Shown in pieces: positions 19,430-27,772 of a DNA stretch of 64,000 nt. Each line of letters opens with the position of its first letter. Position 1 is the stretch's first letter. The translations under genes were made by a program, and so were the position numbers. The notes under the pieces are model-generated. The model was not told the DNA's origin and ran no database searches. It saw nothing but the letters and a program-made list of their open reading frames with translations. Source of the stretch: CAG-303 sp034172985 (GTDB lineage: Bacteria > Bacillota > Clostridia > Lachnospirales > Lachnospiraceae); NCBI GenBank assembly GCA_034172985.1, contig JAXFDY010000099.1:43744-107743 (forward strand), given 5' to 3'.

Positions 19430-20512
19430 TTATTTATATTTTTCAACCTGTGCCTTTATCAGTTCCATATCTTCAAAATAATTAATCTTCATAGCTGATT
19501 TTACTTCTGATAAAGTCTGGGCAGCTACCTCTCTTGCGGCTTCACTGCCTCTCTTTAAAATCTGATAAATCTCAGGAATATCTTTCTCATATTCCTTTCT
19601 TCGATTGCGGATTGGCTCCAACTCCTCCTGTACAATATTATTCAGGAATTTTTTAACTTTCACATCACCAAGTCCGCCTCTCTGATAATGAGCTTTTAAC
19701 TCATCCAGATTTGCATAATCCGGCAGATATCTCTCAAAATGCTCCGGTCTGCTGAACGCATCCAGATAAGTAAACACGGTATTACCCTCTATGTGACCCG
19801 GGTCACTTACCTGAATATGCGTTGGATCTGTATACATACTCATAATCTTCTTTTTCACATCATCTGCAGAGTCTGCCAGATAGATACAATTGCCAAGAGA
19901 TTTGCTCATCTTTGCTTTTCCGTCGATACCCGGAAGTCTATGGCATGCTTCATTCTGTGGAATCAATGCTTCCGGCTCAACTAAGACTTCTTCATACACA
20001 GAATTAAACTTTCTTACGATTTCTCTTGTCTGCTCAATCATAGGAAGCTGGTCCTCTCCTACAGGCACTGTCGTAGCCTTAAAGGCAGTGATATCTGACG
20101 CCTGACTGATTGGATAAGTAAAAAATCCAACCGGAATACTTGCATCAAAGTTACGCATCTGAATCTCAGACTTAACTGTAGGATTTCTCTGCAGTCTTGC
20201 CACCGTAACAAGGTCCATATAATAAAATGTCAGTTCTGTCAGTTCCGGAATCTGTGACTGGATAAACAATGTAGATTTTTCCGGATCTAATCCACATGAT
20301 AAATAATCCAAGGCTACTTCAATAATATTCTGACGAACTTTTTCCGGATTTTCGATGTTATCAGTCAGTGCCTGTGCATCCGCAATCATTATATATACTT
20401 TCTCATATTCTCCTGAATTCTGCAGTTCTACCCTTCTCTTCAGAGAACCAACATAATGTCCTACATGTAATCTTCCTGTCGGTCTGTCTCCCGTTAAAAT
20501 AATCTTACCCAA
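19430..20512 (-). CDS. trpS: Tryptophanyl-tRNA synthetase
   Basis: A 360-residue class I aminoacyl-tRNA synthetase that charges tRNA-Trp. The HIGH-type signature is PTGRLHVGHYVGSL and the KMSKS loop is GKAKMSKSLGN near residue 200. The start codon appears to be TTG at 20512, preceded by AAGGAAAAGGAA; no in-frame ATG or GTG occurs nearby upstream and GKIILTGDRPTG is the normal N-terminus. Many Firmicutes trpS genes carry a T-box leader, but the 126-base divergent spacer here is too short and no T-box sequence was seen. Confidence 0.96.
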   Translation of the reverse strand: MGKIILTGDRPTGRLHVGHYVGSLKRRVELQNSGEYEKVYIMIADAQALTDNIENPEKVRQNIIEVALDYLSCGLDPEKSTLFIQSQIPELTELTFYYMDLVTVARLQRNPTVKSEIQMRNFDASIPVGFFTYPISQASDITAFKATTVPVGEDQLPMIEQTREIVRKFNSVYEEVLVEPEALIPQNEACHRLPGIDGKAKMSKSLGNCIYLADSADDVKKKIMSMYTDPTHIQVSDPGHIEGNTVFTYLDAFSRPEHFERYLPDYANLDELKAHYQRGGLGDVKVKKFLNNIVQEELEPIRNRRKEYEKDIPEIYQILKRGSEAAREVAAQTLSEVKSAMKINYFEDMELIKAQVEKYK

Positions 20513-20557
20513 TTCCTTTTCCTTCTTTCTCTTAAATATACCAAAACACTATATTTT

Positions 20558-20586
20558 AGCATATCATTGAGAGTAAATTTTGTCAA
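20558..20586 (-). promoter_or_regulatory. Promoter of trpS
   Basis: Minus strand: consensus TTGACA (20586-20581), 17 bases, then TATGCT (20563-20558) with TGA immediately before it. Confidence 0.75.
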
Positions 20587-20650
20587 GAAGTAACATTTCT
20601 TTCAGAACTGCATATATTTATAGAAATGTCATATTGCATTGGAGATTTTT

Positions 20651-21904
20651 ATGTTAAAAACCATGCAAAACGAGCTGTTAGATACAGGACGTCTGCAGAT
20701 TAATGTAGTCAATAATATCAATATTCCTATTGAAAATGCCGTTATCCGGCTTTCGTACAGCGGTCAGCCTGAGCAAACTTTAGAGCAGCTTACCACTGAC
20801 AGTTCCGGTCAGACAGAATCTATTGAATTAAAAGCACCTCCGATTGAACTATCATTAGATGCAAATAATATTATCCAGCCTTATGCAGAATACTCTATCT
20901 ATGTAGATGCTCCCGGATATGAACCGGTGGATATTTCCGGTATCGAGATTTTATCTGAGACAGATTCCGTGCAGCCGGTTACACTGATTCCAACCACACC
21001 GGCAAATCAGCCTTCTGACATCGTCATTCCCGCACACACACTATATGGCGATTATCCGCCTAAAATTCCCGAAGATGAGATAAAACCGGTCAATGAAAGC
21101 GGGGAAATCGTTTTAAGCCGTGTTGTCGTTCCGGAAACTGTCGTAGTGCATGATGGTGCTCCTTCCGATTCCACCGCCAAAGACTATTATGTAAAATATA
21201 CAGATTACATAAAAAATGTGGCCTGCAGTGAAATTTATGCTACCTGGCCTGAAAGTACGATTACAGCTAACATCCTTGCGATTATGTCATTTACTATGAA
21301 CCGGGTTTATACGGAATGGTACCGAAATAAGGGCTACTCCTTTACCATCACTTCCTCTACTGCCTATGATCATAAATGGATACATGGACGTAATATATTT
21401 GACAGCATTTCAAATATTGTGGATGATATTTTTGACCAATATCTTGCAAGGCCAAATGTCCGACAGCCGATTCTCACCCAGTACTGTGACGGAAAACGGG
21501 TAACCTGCCCTGAGTGGATGAGCCAATGGGGCAGCAAAAGTCTGGGCGAACAGGGGTATTCGCCTATTGAAATTATAAGAAATTATTATGGCAGCTCCAT
21601 GTACATCAATACTGCGGAGCAAATATCCGGTATCCCATCTTCCTGGCCCGGTTATGATCTATCCATAGGAAGCACCGGAGATAAAGTCCGACAAATGCAG
21701 GAACAACTGGACCGCATAGCACAGGTTTACACTGCGATTCCAAGTATTGCTGCAGACGGCATATTCGGTCAGAATACCCGGCAGGCTGTACTGGAATTCC
21801 AAAATATTTTTGGTCTTCCCCAGACCGGTGTAGTAGATTTTAAAACATGGTATAAAATCTCCCAGATCTATGTGGGAATCACAAGAATTGCTGAGCTATA
21901 CTAA
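20651..21904 (+). CDS. SpoIID-like protein with C-terminal peptidoglycan-binding domain
   Basis: A 417-residue protein. The N-terminal part (about 1-115) is a beta-rich, carboxypeptidase-regulatory-like module (NVVNNINIPIENAVIRL). The middle (about 175-315) resembles SpoIID/LytB amidase-activator domains, with ILAIMSFTMNRV and the typical ending MSQWGSKSLGEQGYS then IIRNYYG. The C-terminus (about 335-410) is a PG_binding_1 repeat with DGIFGQNTRQAVLEFQ. No signal peptide or membrane segment is visible, so the site of action is unclear; a role in spore cortex is plausible but inferred. GGAG precedes ATG 20651. It is monocistronic. Confidence 0.75.
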   Translation: MLKTMQNELLDTGRLQINVVNNINIPIENAVIRLSYSGQPEQTLEQLTTDSSGQTESIELKAPPIELSLDANNIIQPYAEYSIYVDAPGYEPVDISGIEILSETDSVQPVTLIPTTPANQPSDIVIPAHTLYGDYPPKIPEDEIKPVNESGEIVLSRVVVPETVVVHDGAPSDSTAKDYYVKYTDYIKNVACSEIYATWPESTITANILAIMSFTMNRVYTEWYRNKGYSFTITSSTAYDHKWIHGRNIFDSISNIVDDIFDQYLARPNVRQPILTQYCDGKRVTCPEWMSQWGSKSLGEQGYSPIEIIRNYYGSSMYINTAEQISGIPSSWPGYDLSIGSTGDKVRQMQEQLDRIAQVYTAIPSIAADGIFGQNTRQAVLEFQNIFGLPQTGVVDFKTWYKISQIYVGITRIAELY

Positions 21905-21922
21905 AATAATAAAATATAAAGG

Positions 21923-21947
21923 AAAAAGCAGGCACGCCTGCTTTTTT
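21923..21947. terminator. Bidirectional terminator between the SpoIID-like gene and ilvE
   Basis: AGCAGG (21927-21932) pairs with CCTGCT (21937-21942) around a 4-base loop, flanked by A5 and T6 so that the stem extends through A-T pairs. It serves both convergent genes. Confidence 0.85.
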
Positions 21948-21966
21948 CTAATCATAATATTCAGAA

Positions 21967-22992
21967 TTACTGAATCACTTTAATCCAGCCTTCCGGAGCT
22001 TCAATTCTTCCCATCTGGATACCTGTCAATGTTTCATAAAGTTTCTTTGTCACAGGTCCCATCTCTTCCATTCCGCTTGGGAAACAAATTTCTTTTCCGT
22101 GATCATAAATCTTACCTACCGGTGAGATAACTGCTGCTGTTCCGCAAAGACCACATTCAGCAAAATCTTTTACTTCATCGAATAATACTTCTCTTTCTTC
22201 TACTTCAAGGCCAAGATATTCTTTTGCAACATAAACAAGAGAACGACGTGTGATAGAAGGAAGGATACTGTCTGACTTTGGAGTAACCACCTTTCCATCC
22301 TTTGTTACAAACAGGAAGTTTGCTCCACCGGTTTCTTCTACCTTTGTTCTTGTCGCTGAATCAAGATACATATTTTCTGCAAATCCTTCCGCATGTGCAG
22401 TAACGATAGCATGTAAACTCATCGCATAGTTCAAACCTGCTTTGATATGACCTGTTCCATGCGGAGCTGCCCGGTCAAAGTCTGAAACCTTGATTGTAAT
22501 CGGCTTTGCACCACCCTTGAAATAAGGGCCTACAGGTGTGCAAAATACTCTGAACTGATATTCATCTGCTGGTTTTACACCGATAACCGGATTTGAACCA
22601 AACATATACGGACGTATATATAAAGTTGCTCCAGAGCCATATGGAGGTACATAGTCAATATTTGCCTCTACTGTCTTCACAACTGCCTCAACAAATTTAT
22701 CCTGAGGGAATACCGGCATTTCAAGTCTCTTTGCCGAATCCGCAAGTCTTGAAGCATTTAAATCAGGACGGAAAATTACAACATGTCCATCTTCTGTTGT
22801 ATATGCTTTTAAACCTTCAAATACAGTCTGGGCATACTGCAAAACACCAGCACATTCACTAATTGTGACTGTTGCATCACTTGTGAGTTCTCCTTCATCC
22901 CATGCTCCATTTTTGTAATTTGAGACAAATCTTTTATCTGTCTGGATATATCCAAAACCAAGATTTGACCAATCAATCTCTTTTTTTGCCAT
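21967..22992 (-). CDS. ilvE: Branched-chain amino acid aminotransferase
   Basis: A 341-residue class IV PLP aminotransferase that interconverts leucine, isoleucine and valine with their keto acids. It is of the longer, eukaryote-like BCAT type. Visible signatures are QTVFEGLKAY, RPDLNASRL, the IKAGLNYA segment with the PLP-binding lysine, EETGGANFLF, and CGTAAVISPVG. GGAGG precedes ATG 22992; an upstream in-frame start at 23007 overlaps that ribosome site. It is a single gene with a consensus promoter and shared terminator. Confidence 0.95.
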   Translation of the reverse strand: MAKKEIDWSNLGFGYIQTDKRFVSNYKNGAWDEGELTSDATVTISECAGVLQYAQTVFEGLKAYTTEDGHVVIFRPDLNASRLADSAKRLEMPVFPQDKFVEAVVKTVEANIDYVPPYGSGATLYIRPYMFGSNPVIGVKPADEYQFRVFCTPVGPYFKGGAKPITIKVSDFDRAAPHGTGHIKAGLNYAMSLHAIVTAHAEGFAENMYLDSATRTKVEETGGANFLFVTKDGKVVTPKSDSILPSITRRSLVYVAKEYLGLEVEEREVLFDEVKDFAECGLCGTAAVISPVGKIYDHGKEICFPSGMEEMGPVTKKLYETLTGIQMGRIEAPEGWIKVIQ

Positions 22993-23055
22993 GATTGTTT
23001 CCTCCAATTTTATAATATATGTATAAGGTGTATTTTGATATTTTTTATGAAAACT

Positions 23056-23084
23056 ATTTTAGTTTCATCCTATATAGATGTCAA
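23056..23084 (-). promoter_or_regulatory. Promoter of ilvE
   Basis: Minus strand: consensus TTGACA (23084-23079), 17-base spacer, TAAAAT (23061-23056). No T-box or leucine-rich leader peptide is visible in the roughly 60-base leader. Confidence 0.8.
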
Positions 23085-23244
23085 GAGTAAAGTTATATTT
23101 TCTCAAAAATTATGTTGAGGTTGATTGTATTTTCCCATCTGCCAGTTCGATTACTTTATCCAAGGCTAATGTTTTTGGCAATCGCACATTTTCTCATTCG
23201 ATATCTTACCCAGATGCCAATTACCACATAAATAAAATAACTAA

Positions 23245-23273
23245 TTGTTTTTATGTGTCAAAAATGTTATAAT
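23245..23273 (+). promoter_or_regulatory. Promoter of the EAL-LamG gene
   Basis: TTGTTT (23245-23250), 17 bases, and a perfect TATAAT (23268-23273) with a TG extended element. The leader of about 45 bases ends in GGGAGGAGG. It is too short for a c-di-GMP riboswitch. Confidence 0.7.
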
Positions 23274-23325
23274 TATGGAAAATAATAGAATCGTGTAGCT
23301 AACCGACCTGGGAGGAGGAATAAGA

Positions 23326-25398
23326 GTGAGACTCTCAAAAGCCATACAAAACAACGAAATCAAAGTATATTATCAACCAAAGATAGAAGCCGGATCTACA
23401 AGAATCATAGGAGGAGAAGCACTTGTCCGATGGCAGAAAGCCGATGGGAGTTTTATCTATCCTGATGAATTTATACCGGATTTAGAAAAAAGTGGAAAAA
23501 TCATAGAACTGGACTATTTTGTCTATGAGCACGTTTTTCGCACTCTGAGGAAACGTCTGGATGAAGGAAAGACAATCGTTCCCATTTCCCTTAATGTTTC
23601 CCGTGCTCATATGAAAAATATGAAGATTTACGACTATGTGAAAGCTTTGTTTGCCAGATATCAGATTCCCATAAAGTATATCGAATTTGAGCTGACCGAA
23701 AGTATGTATATAGACGGAATAAACACAGTTCTGCCTATGCTAAGAGAATATCGGGAGCATGGCGGAAAAATATCTATGGATGATTTTGGCTCCGGCTATT
23801 CATCTCTGAATATGCTAACAGACTTCCCGATCGATACATTAAAGATTGATAAAGTTTTTTTGAAGCAGGACGAGCTTCAGGAAAAAGAAAAAATTATATT
23901 AAGCTGTGTAATTAGCATGGCAAAAAAATTAAAACTTGACGTTTTGTGTGAAGGCGTGGAAACTACCAGTCAGAGCGATTTTCTCAGCCGTATGGGATGC
24001 GATATGTTCCAGGGATTTCTCTACTCCAAACCTTTGCCGGAAGATGAATTTTTTGAATATATGGAAACACATTTGCACACAGAAATTAAAGAAATCCATT
24101 TTTCTTTTGACGGAAACTTAAAAGACGATACTGGTAATTACGAAGGAATCGTCCGTGGAAATGACATTACTTTCTGTGATGGTCCTGCCAAAGGCATGAA
24201 AGGACTTCATTTTCCCGGTGGTGAACCATTTCACGACTGCATTGAGTTTCCTGTGGATATTTTTAAAAACGACAGTTTTTCCATCAATATGTGGATTAAA
24301 GAAGAAGATTCCCATCTCTGGTCCAGTGCATATTATGCCGGATATGAAAATGGTTTCTGCAATATTATGCCTAAAGCATGGAATATGAGATTAAGTTTTC
24401 GTATTAAAGACCATCATGACCAGAATGGATGGCATGATACCGGAGACAGTTATCTGGAGCTGAACCGCTGGATTATGGTAACTGCCTGTTATGACAGCCA
24501 TACAAATGTATCTACCCTGTATATGGACGGCATCCGGTGTGGCATTCTTCAAAATGTTACAAACCTTCTAAACCCACACACCATTTATCTGGGTGGTGAT
24601 ATTTATACTCCTGGTTTTATCGGATGTATCTCAGATCTGCGTTTTTACAATCAGGCCCTTTCTTTTGAGATGGTAAGAGATTTATATGATCATGTGCATG
24701 CTGTCCAGCTCGAATATCCGGATTGGGAACCGATTGTTTCCCAACAAAAATTAAAAATAAAGAAAATTCCTTTAAAGGATATTCATTTTCCATTAAATGA
24801 AACCTTGAGTGACAGCACAGAAACTTATACCTGTTCTTTTATAGGAGCGGAACCTGCATTTACCGATGGACCTTCTGAGCATCAAAAAGCTTTGTATTTC
24901 CCTGGTGGTAGTGTTGGCGAAAATGTTCTGAAGCTTCCGGATATTTTCAAAGATCTGGAAGGCTATACCATATCCTACTGGATAAAAGATGAAAATCCCC
25001 GTCCATGGATCAGTACCTTTTATATGGAGACAGAACATGGATTTATGGAAGAGATTCCTCTTGGACCAGATGGACAATCTGTCTATCGTCTTAAGGATAC
25101 AAACAGGGAAACCGAATGGCGCGATACCCTGAGAAACTCCCTGATCAGGAAGGACTGCTGGCATCATATTATTCTGGTATATTATAAAGATATCCGTATG
25201 ATTGCTCACTATGTAGATGGGGAAGTAAATGGTCAGAAAGATGACTGCTTCCATATTGGAGAAGTGAAACAGATTTTATTTGGTGGAGATATTTATCAGC
25301 CTAGTTTTGAAGGCTGTATCTCTGATATACATATTTTTAATCAGCCCCTGGCTATTGAAAAAGTTTTGGAATTAACGAATGGAAACACAAAAAAATAA
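23326..25398 (+). CDS. EAL-domain c-di-GMP phosphodiesterase fused to two LamG-like domains
   Basis: A 690-residue protein starting at GTG 23326 behind GGGAGGAGG. Residues 1-245 are an EAL domain that begins at the first residue with no sensor domain. All catalytic and metal residues are present: E31 (GGEALVRW), N90, E122 (ELTES), D152 and D153 (DDFGSGYS), K173, E209, E212 and Q229, so it should hydrolyse c-di-GMP. Two tandem LamG/concanavalin-like repeats follow (about 260-455 and 485-685). They share DGP...FPGG openings and GGDIY.P.F.GCISD endings. No signal peptide or membrane helix is seen, so the LamG pair appears cytosolic. It is monocistronic. Confidence 0.88.
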   Translation: MRLSKAIQNNEIKVYYQPKIEAGSTRIIGGEALVRWQKADGSFIYPDEFIPDLEKSGKIIELDYFVYEHVFRTLRKRLDEGKTIVPISLNVSRAHMKNMKIYDYVKALFARYQIPIKYIEFELTESMYIDGINTVLPMLREYREHGGKISMDDFGSGYSSLNMLTDFPIDTLKIDKVFLKQDELQEKEKIILSCVISMAKKLKLDVLCEGVETTSQSDFLSRMGCDMFQGFLYSKPLPEDEFFEYMETHLHTEIKEIHFSFDGNLKDDTGNYEGIVRGNDITFCDGPAKGMKGLHFPGGEPFHDCIEFPVDIFKNDSFSINMWIKEEDSHLWSSAYYAGYENGFCNIMPKAWNMRLSFRIKDHHDQNGWHDTGDSYLELNRWIMVTACYDSHTNVSTLYMDGIRCGILQNVTNLLNPHTIYLGGDIYTPGFIGCISDLRFYNQALSFEMVRDLYDHVHAVQLEYPDWEPIVSQQKLKIKKIPLKDIHFPLNETLSDSTETYTCSFIGAEPAFTDGPSEHQKALYFPGGSVGENVLKLPDIFKDLEGYTISYWIKDENPRPWISTFYMETEHGFMEEIPLGPDGQSVYRLKDTNRETEWRDTLRNSLIRKDCWHHIILVYYKDIRMIAHYVDGEVNGQKDDCFHIGEVKQILFGGDIYQPSFEGCISDIHIFNQPLAIEKVLELTNGNTKK

Positions 25399-25424
25399 TG
25401 GAGTTAAAACTCCATTATTTTTTT
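25391..25424. terminator. Shared bidirectional terminator of the EAL gene and the hem operon
   Basis: A stem AATAATGGAG / CTCCATTATT (25394-25403 with 25410-25419) is flanked by A and T runs. It contains the stop codons of both convergent genes (25396-25398 and 25406-25404). Confidence 0.9.
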
Positions 25425-27758
25425 GACCATACTTTCATAAGTTGCCTGTTCTGATTGCCATACCTGCGCTACCCCCAACTCCCGTAGTCGTTCTGTACAT
25501 TTTTTTCCAATACTGACGATCTTCATATGTTCCGGAATCTTTCCGTCCCATGCATGGAGTACTCTGTCCGCATTAGATGCACAGGTAAACAAAACTGCTG
25601 TATCTCCCGTACATTTTACTAATTCTTCCTGTTGGATTTCCACAGGTTCATTCTCATATACAAAAAGCTCCTCCAAATGACATATACCACCAAGTTGTTT
25701 TTTCAAACTCCTGCCTGCATTTTCACATGTGGGATGGCAGACCACGATTTCTCCCTTTTCTTTTTCAAATCGTTTTCTCAAAACATCTGCAAATTCTTCG
25801 CTGTGAAACTGTTTAGGCATCAAATCCGGTATCAATCCATATTTTTTTAATGTCCTTCCTGTTTCACTTCCTATCACTGCAATCTTACTCTTTGCAATGG
25901 CTCTGACATCCATACCACAATCACTCAAATTCCGGAAAAATCCCTCTACTCCCTTTTTGCTGGTAAAAATAATCCAATTGATTTTCTGAAGTTTCTGTAT
26001 TGATAACTGATTGGCAATCCAGCGAATCTCTCCTGTCTGAATCTCATGGACTGCTGCCCCCTTTTCTTTTAAAAGCAAAGACAAACGAGAAGGCTCTTTT
26101 CCGATTTTGGGAACAAGAATTTTCTGTCCAAACAAAGGACGGTTTTCAAAAAACATCAGTTGATTCCGCAAATTTACTACTTCACCAACCACGATTAATG
26201 CAGGAGATACCAGTGATGCCATTTCTACCTCTTTTGCAATATCTGCAAGATTTGATACCACCGTTTTCTGATTTGGCGTAGAAGCACAGGAAATAACTGC
26301 TGCTCCCATATCCTTTCTCATACCTGCCTCTAACAGTTTTCCGGTAATTTCTTTTAACTTACCCAGTCCCATTAAGAAAACACAGGTATCTTTTCCCTCT
26401 GCCATTGCCTCAAAATCAATATCTGCCAGTTCATCCCTGCGGTTATGTGCTGTCACAACATGAAATCCGGAGGATAATCCCCTGTGGGTAACGGGAATTC
26501 CCGCATATGCAGGTCCGGCCAGAGCCGAACTGATTCCCGGAACAATCTCAAAGTGTACACCATGCTCCATCAGCGCTAAAGCCTCCTCACCACCTCTTCC
26601 AAACACATAGGGATCTCCCCCTTTCAACCGCACTACTTTTTCATATTCTAAGGATTTATCCACAAGAAGACGATTAATTTCCTCCTGCTTCATAGTGTGA
26701 TGGTGATTTTCTTTTCCCACATATATCTTTTCACAGGATTCCAAAGCATACCCCAACAGTTCAGGAGACGATAACCGATCATAAATAATACAGTCAGCCT
26801 CCTCTAATAATCTTTTGCCTTTCACGGTAATAAGATCCGGATCCCCCGGACCGCCACCTACCAGATAAACCGTACCAGAGATCTGCTCTCTGATTTTTCT
26901 TGCCGCTTCCTTTGCCACTGACACCGGATCTGTACCTATCACATCCGCATAATATAAGTCATCTCTATCTTTCTTTCCGAATACTGCACGCAAATGCAGA
27001 CGTGCTCCTTCCAGACAACAAAAAGCACCGATGGCATCATGACAGTCGCCACCTATGTCTTTTAAAAATTCCCGCTCTGCCCTGCCGGTTAAATCGGTAT
27101 CCGAATCTGCCAGTACATCTAACATTGCTAAAAGCTGCGTTTGATCCTGTCTCAGCTCTAAAGCAAGAATTCCCTGGGCAGGCGCACAAATCATTTCTTG
27201 CGGTTCTAAATAAGATGTAATCCTGTCCTGCATTCCCAATCTCTTTAAACCAGCAGCAGCCAGCACGATTCCATCCAGCTTCTGCTCTTCCATCTTTTTC
27301 AGTCTGGTATCTACATTCCCCCGGATATCCCTAATCTCCAGATCCTTCCGCAATCGCTTCAGCTGCCTTGCCCTTCTTTCGCTTCCGGTTCCGATCACTG
27401 CATGCTCCGGCAATTCATCCAGCGAAGTATTTTCCCTTAAGATCAGCACATCTCTCGGATCTTCTCTCCCCCATAATTTTGAAAATATCAGTCCTTTTGC
27501 AGGAGCTGATGGCATATCCTTCATACTATGCACACCAAGCTGTATTTCATCTTCCAGAATCTTTTTCTCTATTTCCGCAACAAACAAACCTTTATCTCCG
27601 ATTTGATTTAATGGCTTATCCTGAATACGGTCTCCTTTTGTCTTAATCACAACTATTTCATATTCATGCTCCGGAAATTTCTTTTCCAGGCGATTTTTTA
27701 CATATTCCGTCTGAATCAGGGCTAACTTTGACCCTCTTGTACCGATTCTGATTTTCAT
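25404..27758 (-). CDS. Fused HemC-CobA-HemD: porphobilinogen deaminase / uroporphyrinogen III methyltransferase / synthase
   Basis: One 784-residue chain carries three steps. Residues 1-290 are porphobilinogen deaminase (catalytic Asp in HSMKDMP at D81, dipyrromethane-binding Cys239 in GGDCHDAIG). Residues about 295-540 are the SUMT/CobA methyltransferase (VYLVGGGPGDPDLIT, VVRLKGGDPYVFGRGGEE, PVTHRG). Residues about 545-784 are uroporphyrinogen III synthase. Together they turn porphobilinogen into precorrin-2, the branch to siroheme and cobalamin. CobA-HemD fusions are common in Clostridia; adding HemC is rarer. GGAG precedes the ATG. It is the last gene of the hem operon. Confidence 0.95.
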   Translation of the reverse strand: MKIRIGTRGSKLALIQTEYVKNRLEKKFPEHEYEIVVIKTKGDRIQDKPLNQIGDKGLFVAEIEKKILEDEIQLGVHSMKDMPSAPAKGLIFSKLWGREDPRDVLILRENTSLDELPEHAVIGTGSERRARQLKRLRKDLEIRDIRGNVDTRLKKMEEQKLDGIVLAAAGLKRLGMQDRITSYLEPQEMICAPAQGILALELRQDQTQLLAMLDVLADSDTDLTGRAEREFLKDIGGDCHDAIGAFCCLEGARLHLRAVFGKKDRDDLYYADVIGTDPVSVAKEAARKIREQISGTVYLVGGGPGDPDLITVKGKRLLEEADCIIYDRLSSPELLGYALESCEKIYVGKENHHHTMKQEEINRLLVDKSLEYEKVVRLKGGDPYVFGRGGEEALALMEHGVHFEIVPGISSALAGPAYAGIPVTHRGLSSGFHVVTAHNRRDELADIDFEAMAEGKDTCVFLMGLGKLKEITGKLLEAGMRKDMGAAVISCASTPNQKTVVSNLADIAKEVEMASLVSPALIVVGEVVNLRNQLMFFENRPLFGQKILVPKIGKEPSRLSLLLKEKGAAVHEIQTGEIRWIANQLSIQKLQKINWIIFTSKKGVEGFFRNLSDCGMDVRAIAKSKIAVIGSETGRTLKKYGLIPDLMPKQFHSEEFADVLRKRFEKEKGEIVVCHPTCENAGRSLKKQLGGICHLEELFVYENEPVEIQQEELVKCTGDTAVLFTCASNADRVLHAWDGKIPEHMKIVSIGKKCTERLRELGVAQVWQSEQATYESMVKKIMEF

Positions 27759-27772
27759 ATAAACTCCATTTC

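Larger units (their letters stand above)
22993..23325. other. Gene-free 333 bases: two divergent promoters and a possible gene relic
   Basis: This stretch holds the ilvE promoter at its left end and the EAL-gene promoter at its right end. In between, the minus strand from about 23190 to 23110 reads LPKTLALDKVIELADGK before a stop, which looks like a protein C-terminus (faintly like an ABC-ATPase tail). The frame is closed upstream by a TGA at 23096+98, that is at about 23194-23196. I see no intact gene, tRNA or riboswitch. Confidence 0.4.

Noticed and set aside
20513..20638. T-box riboswitch ahead of trpS
   Set aside because: The spacer is only 126 bases, holds a plain consensus promoter, and shows no T-box sequence or terminator/antiterminator pair.
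23078..23272. 64-codon plus-strand frame in the ilvE-EAL spacer
   Set aside because: No ribosome site, unusual composition, and it overlaps the ilvE promoter.
23274..23325. c-di-GMP riboswitch ahead of the EAL gene
   Set aside because: The leader is about 45 bases and lacks the conserved GEMM core; a faint AGCTAACCGA similarity is not enough.
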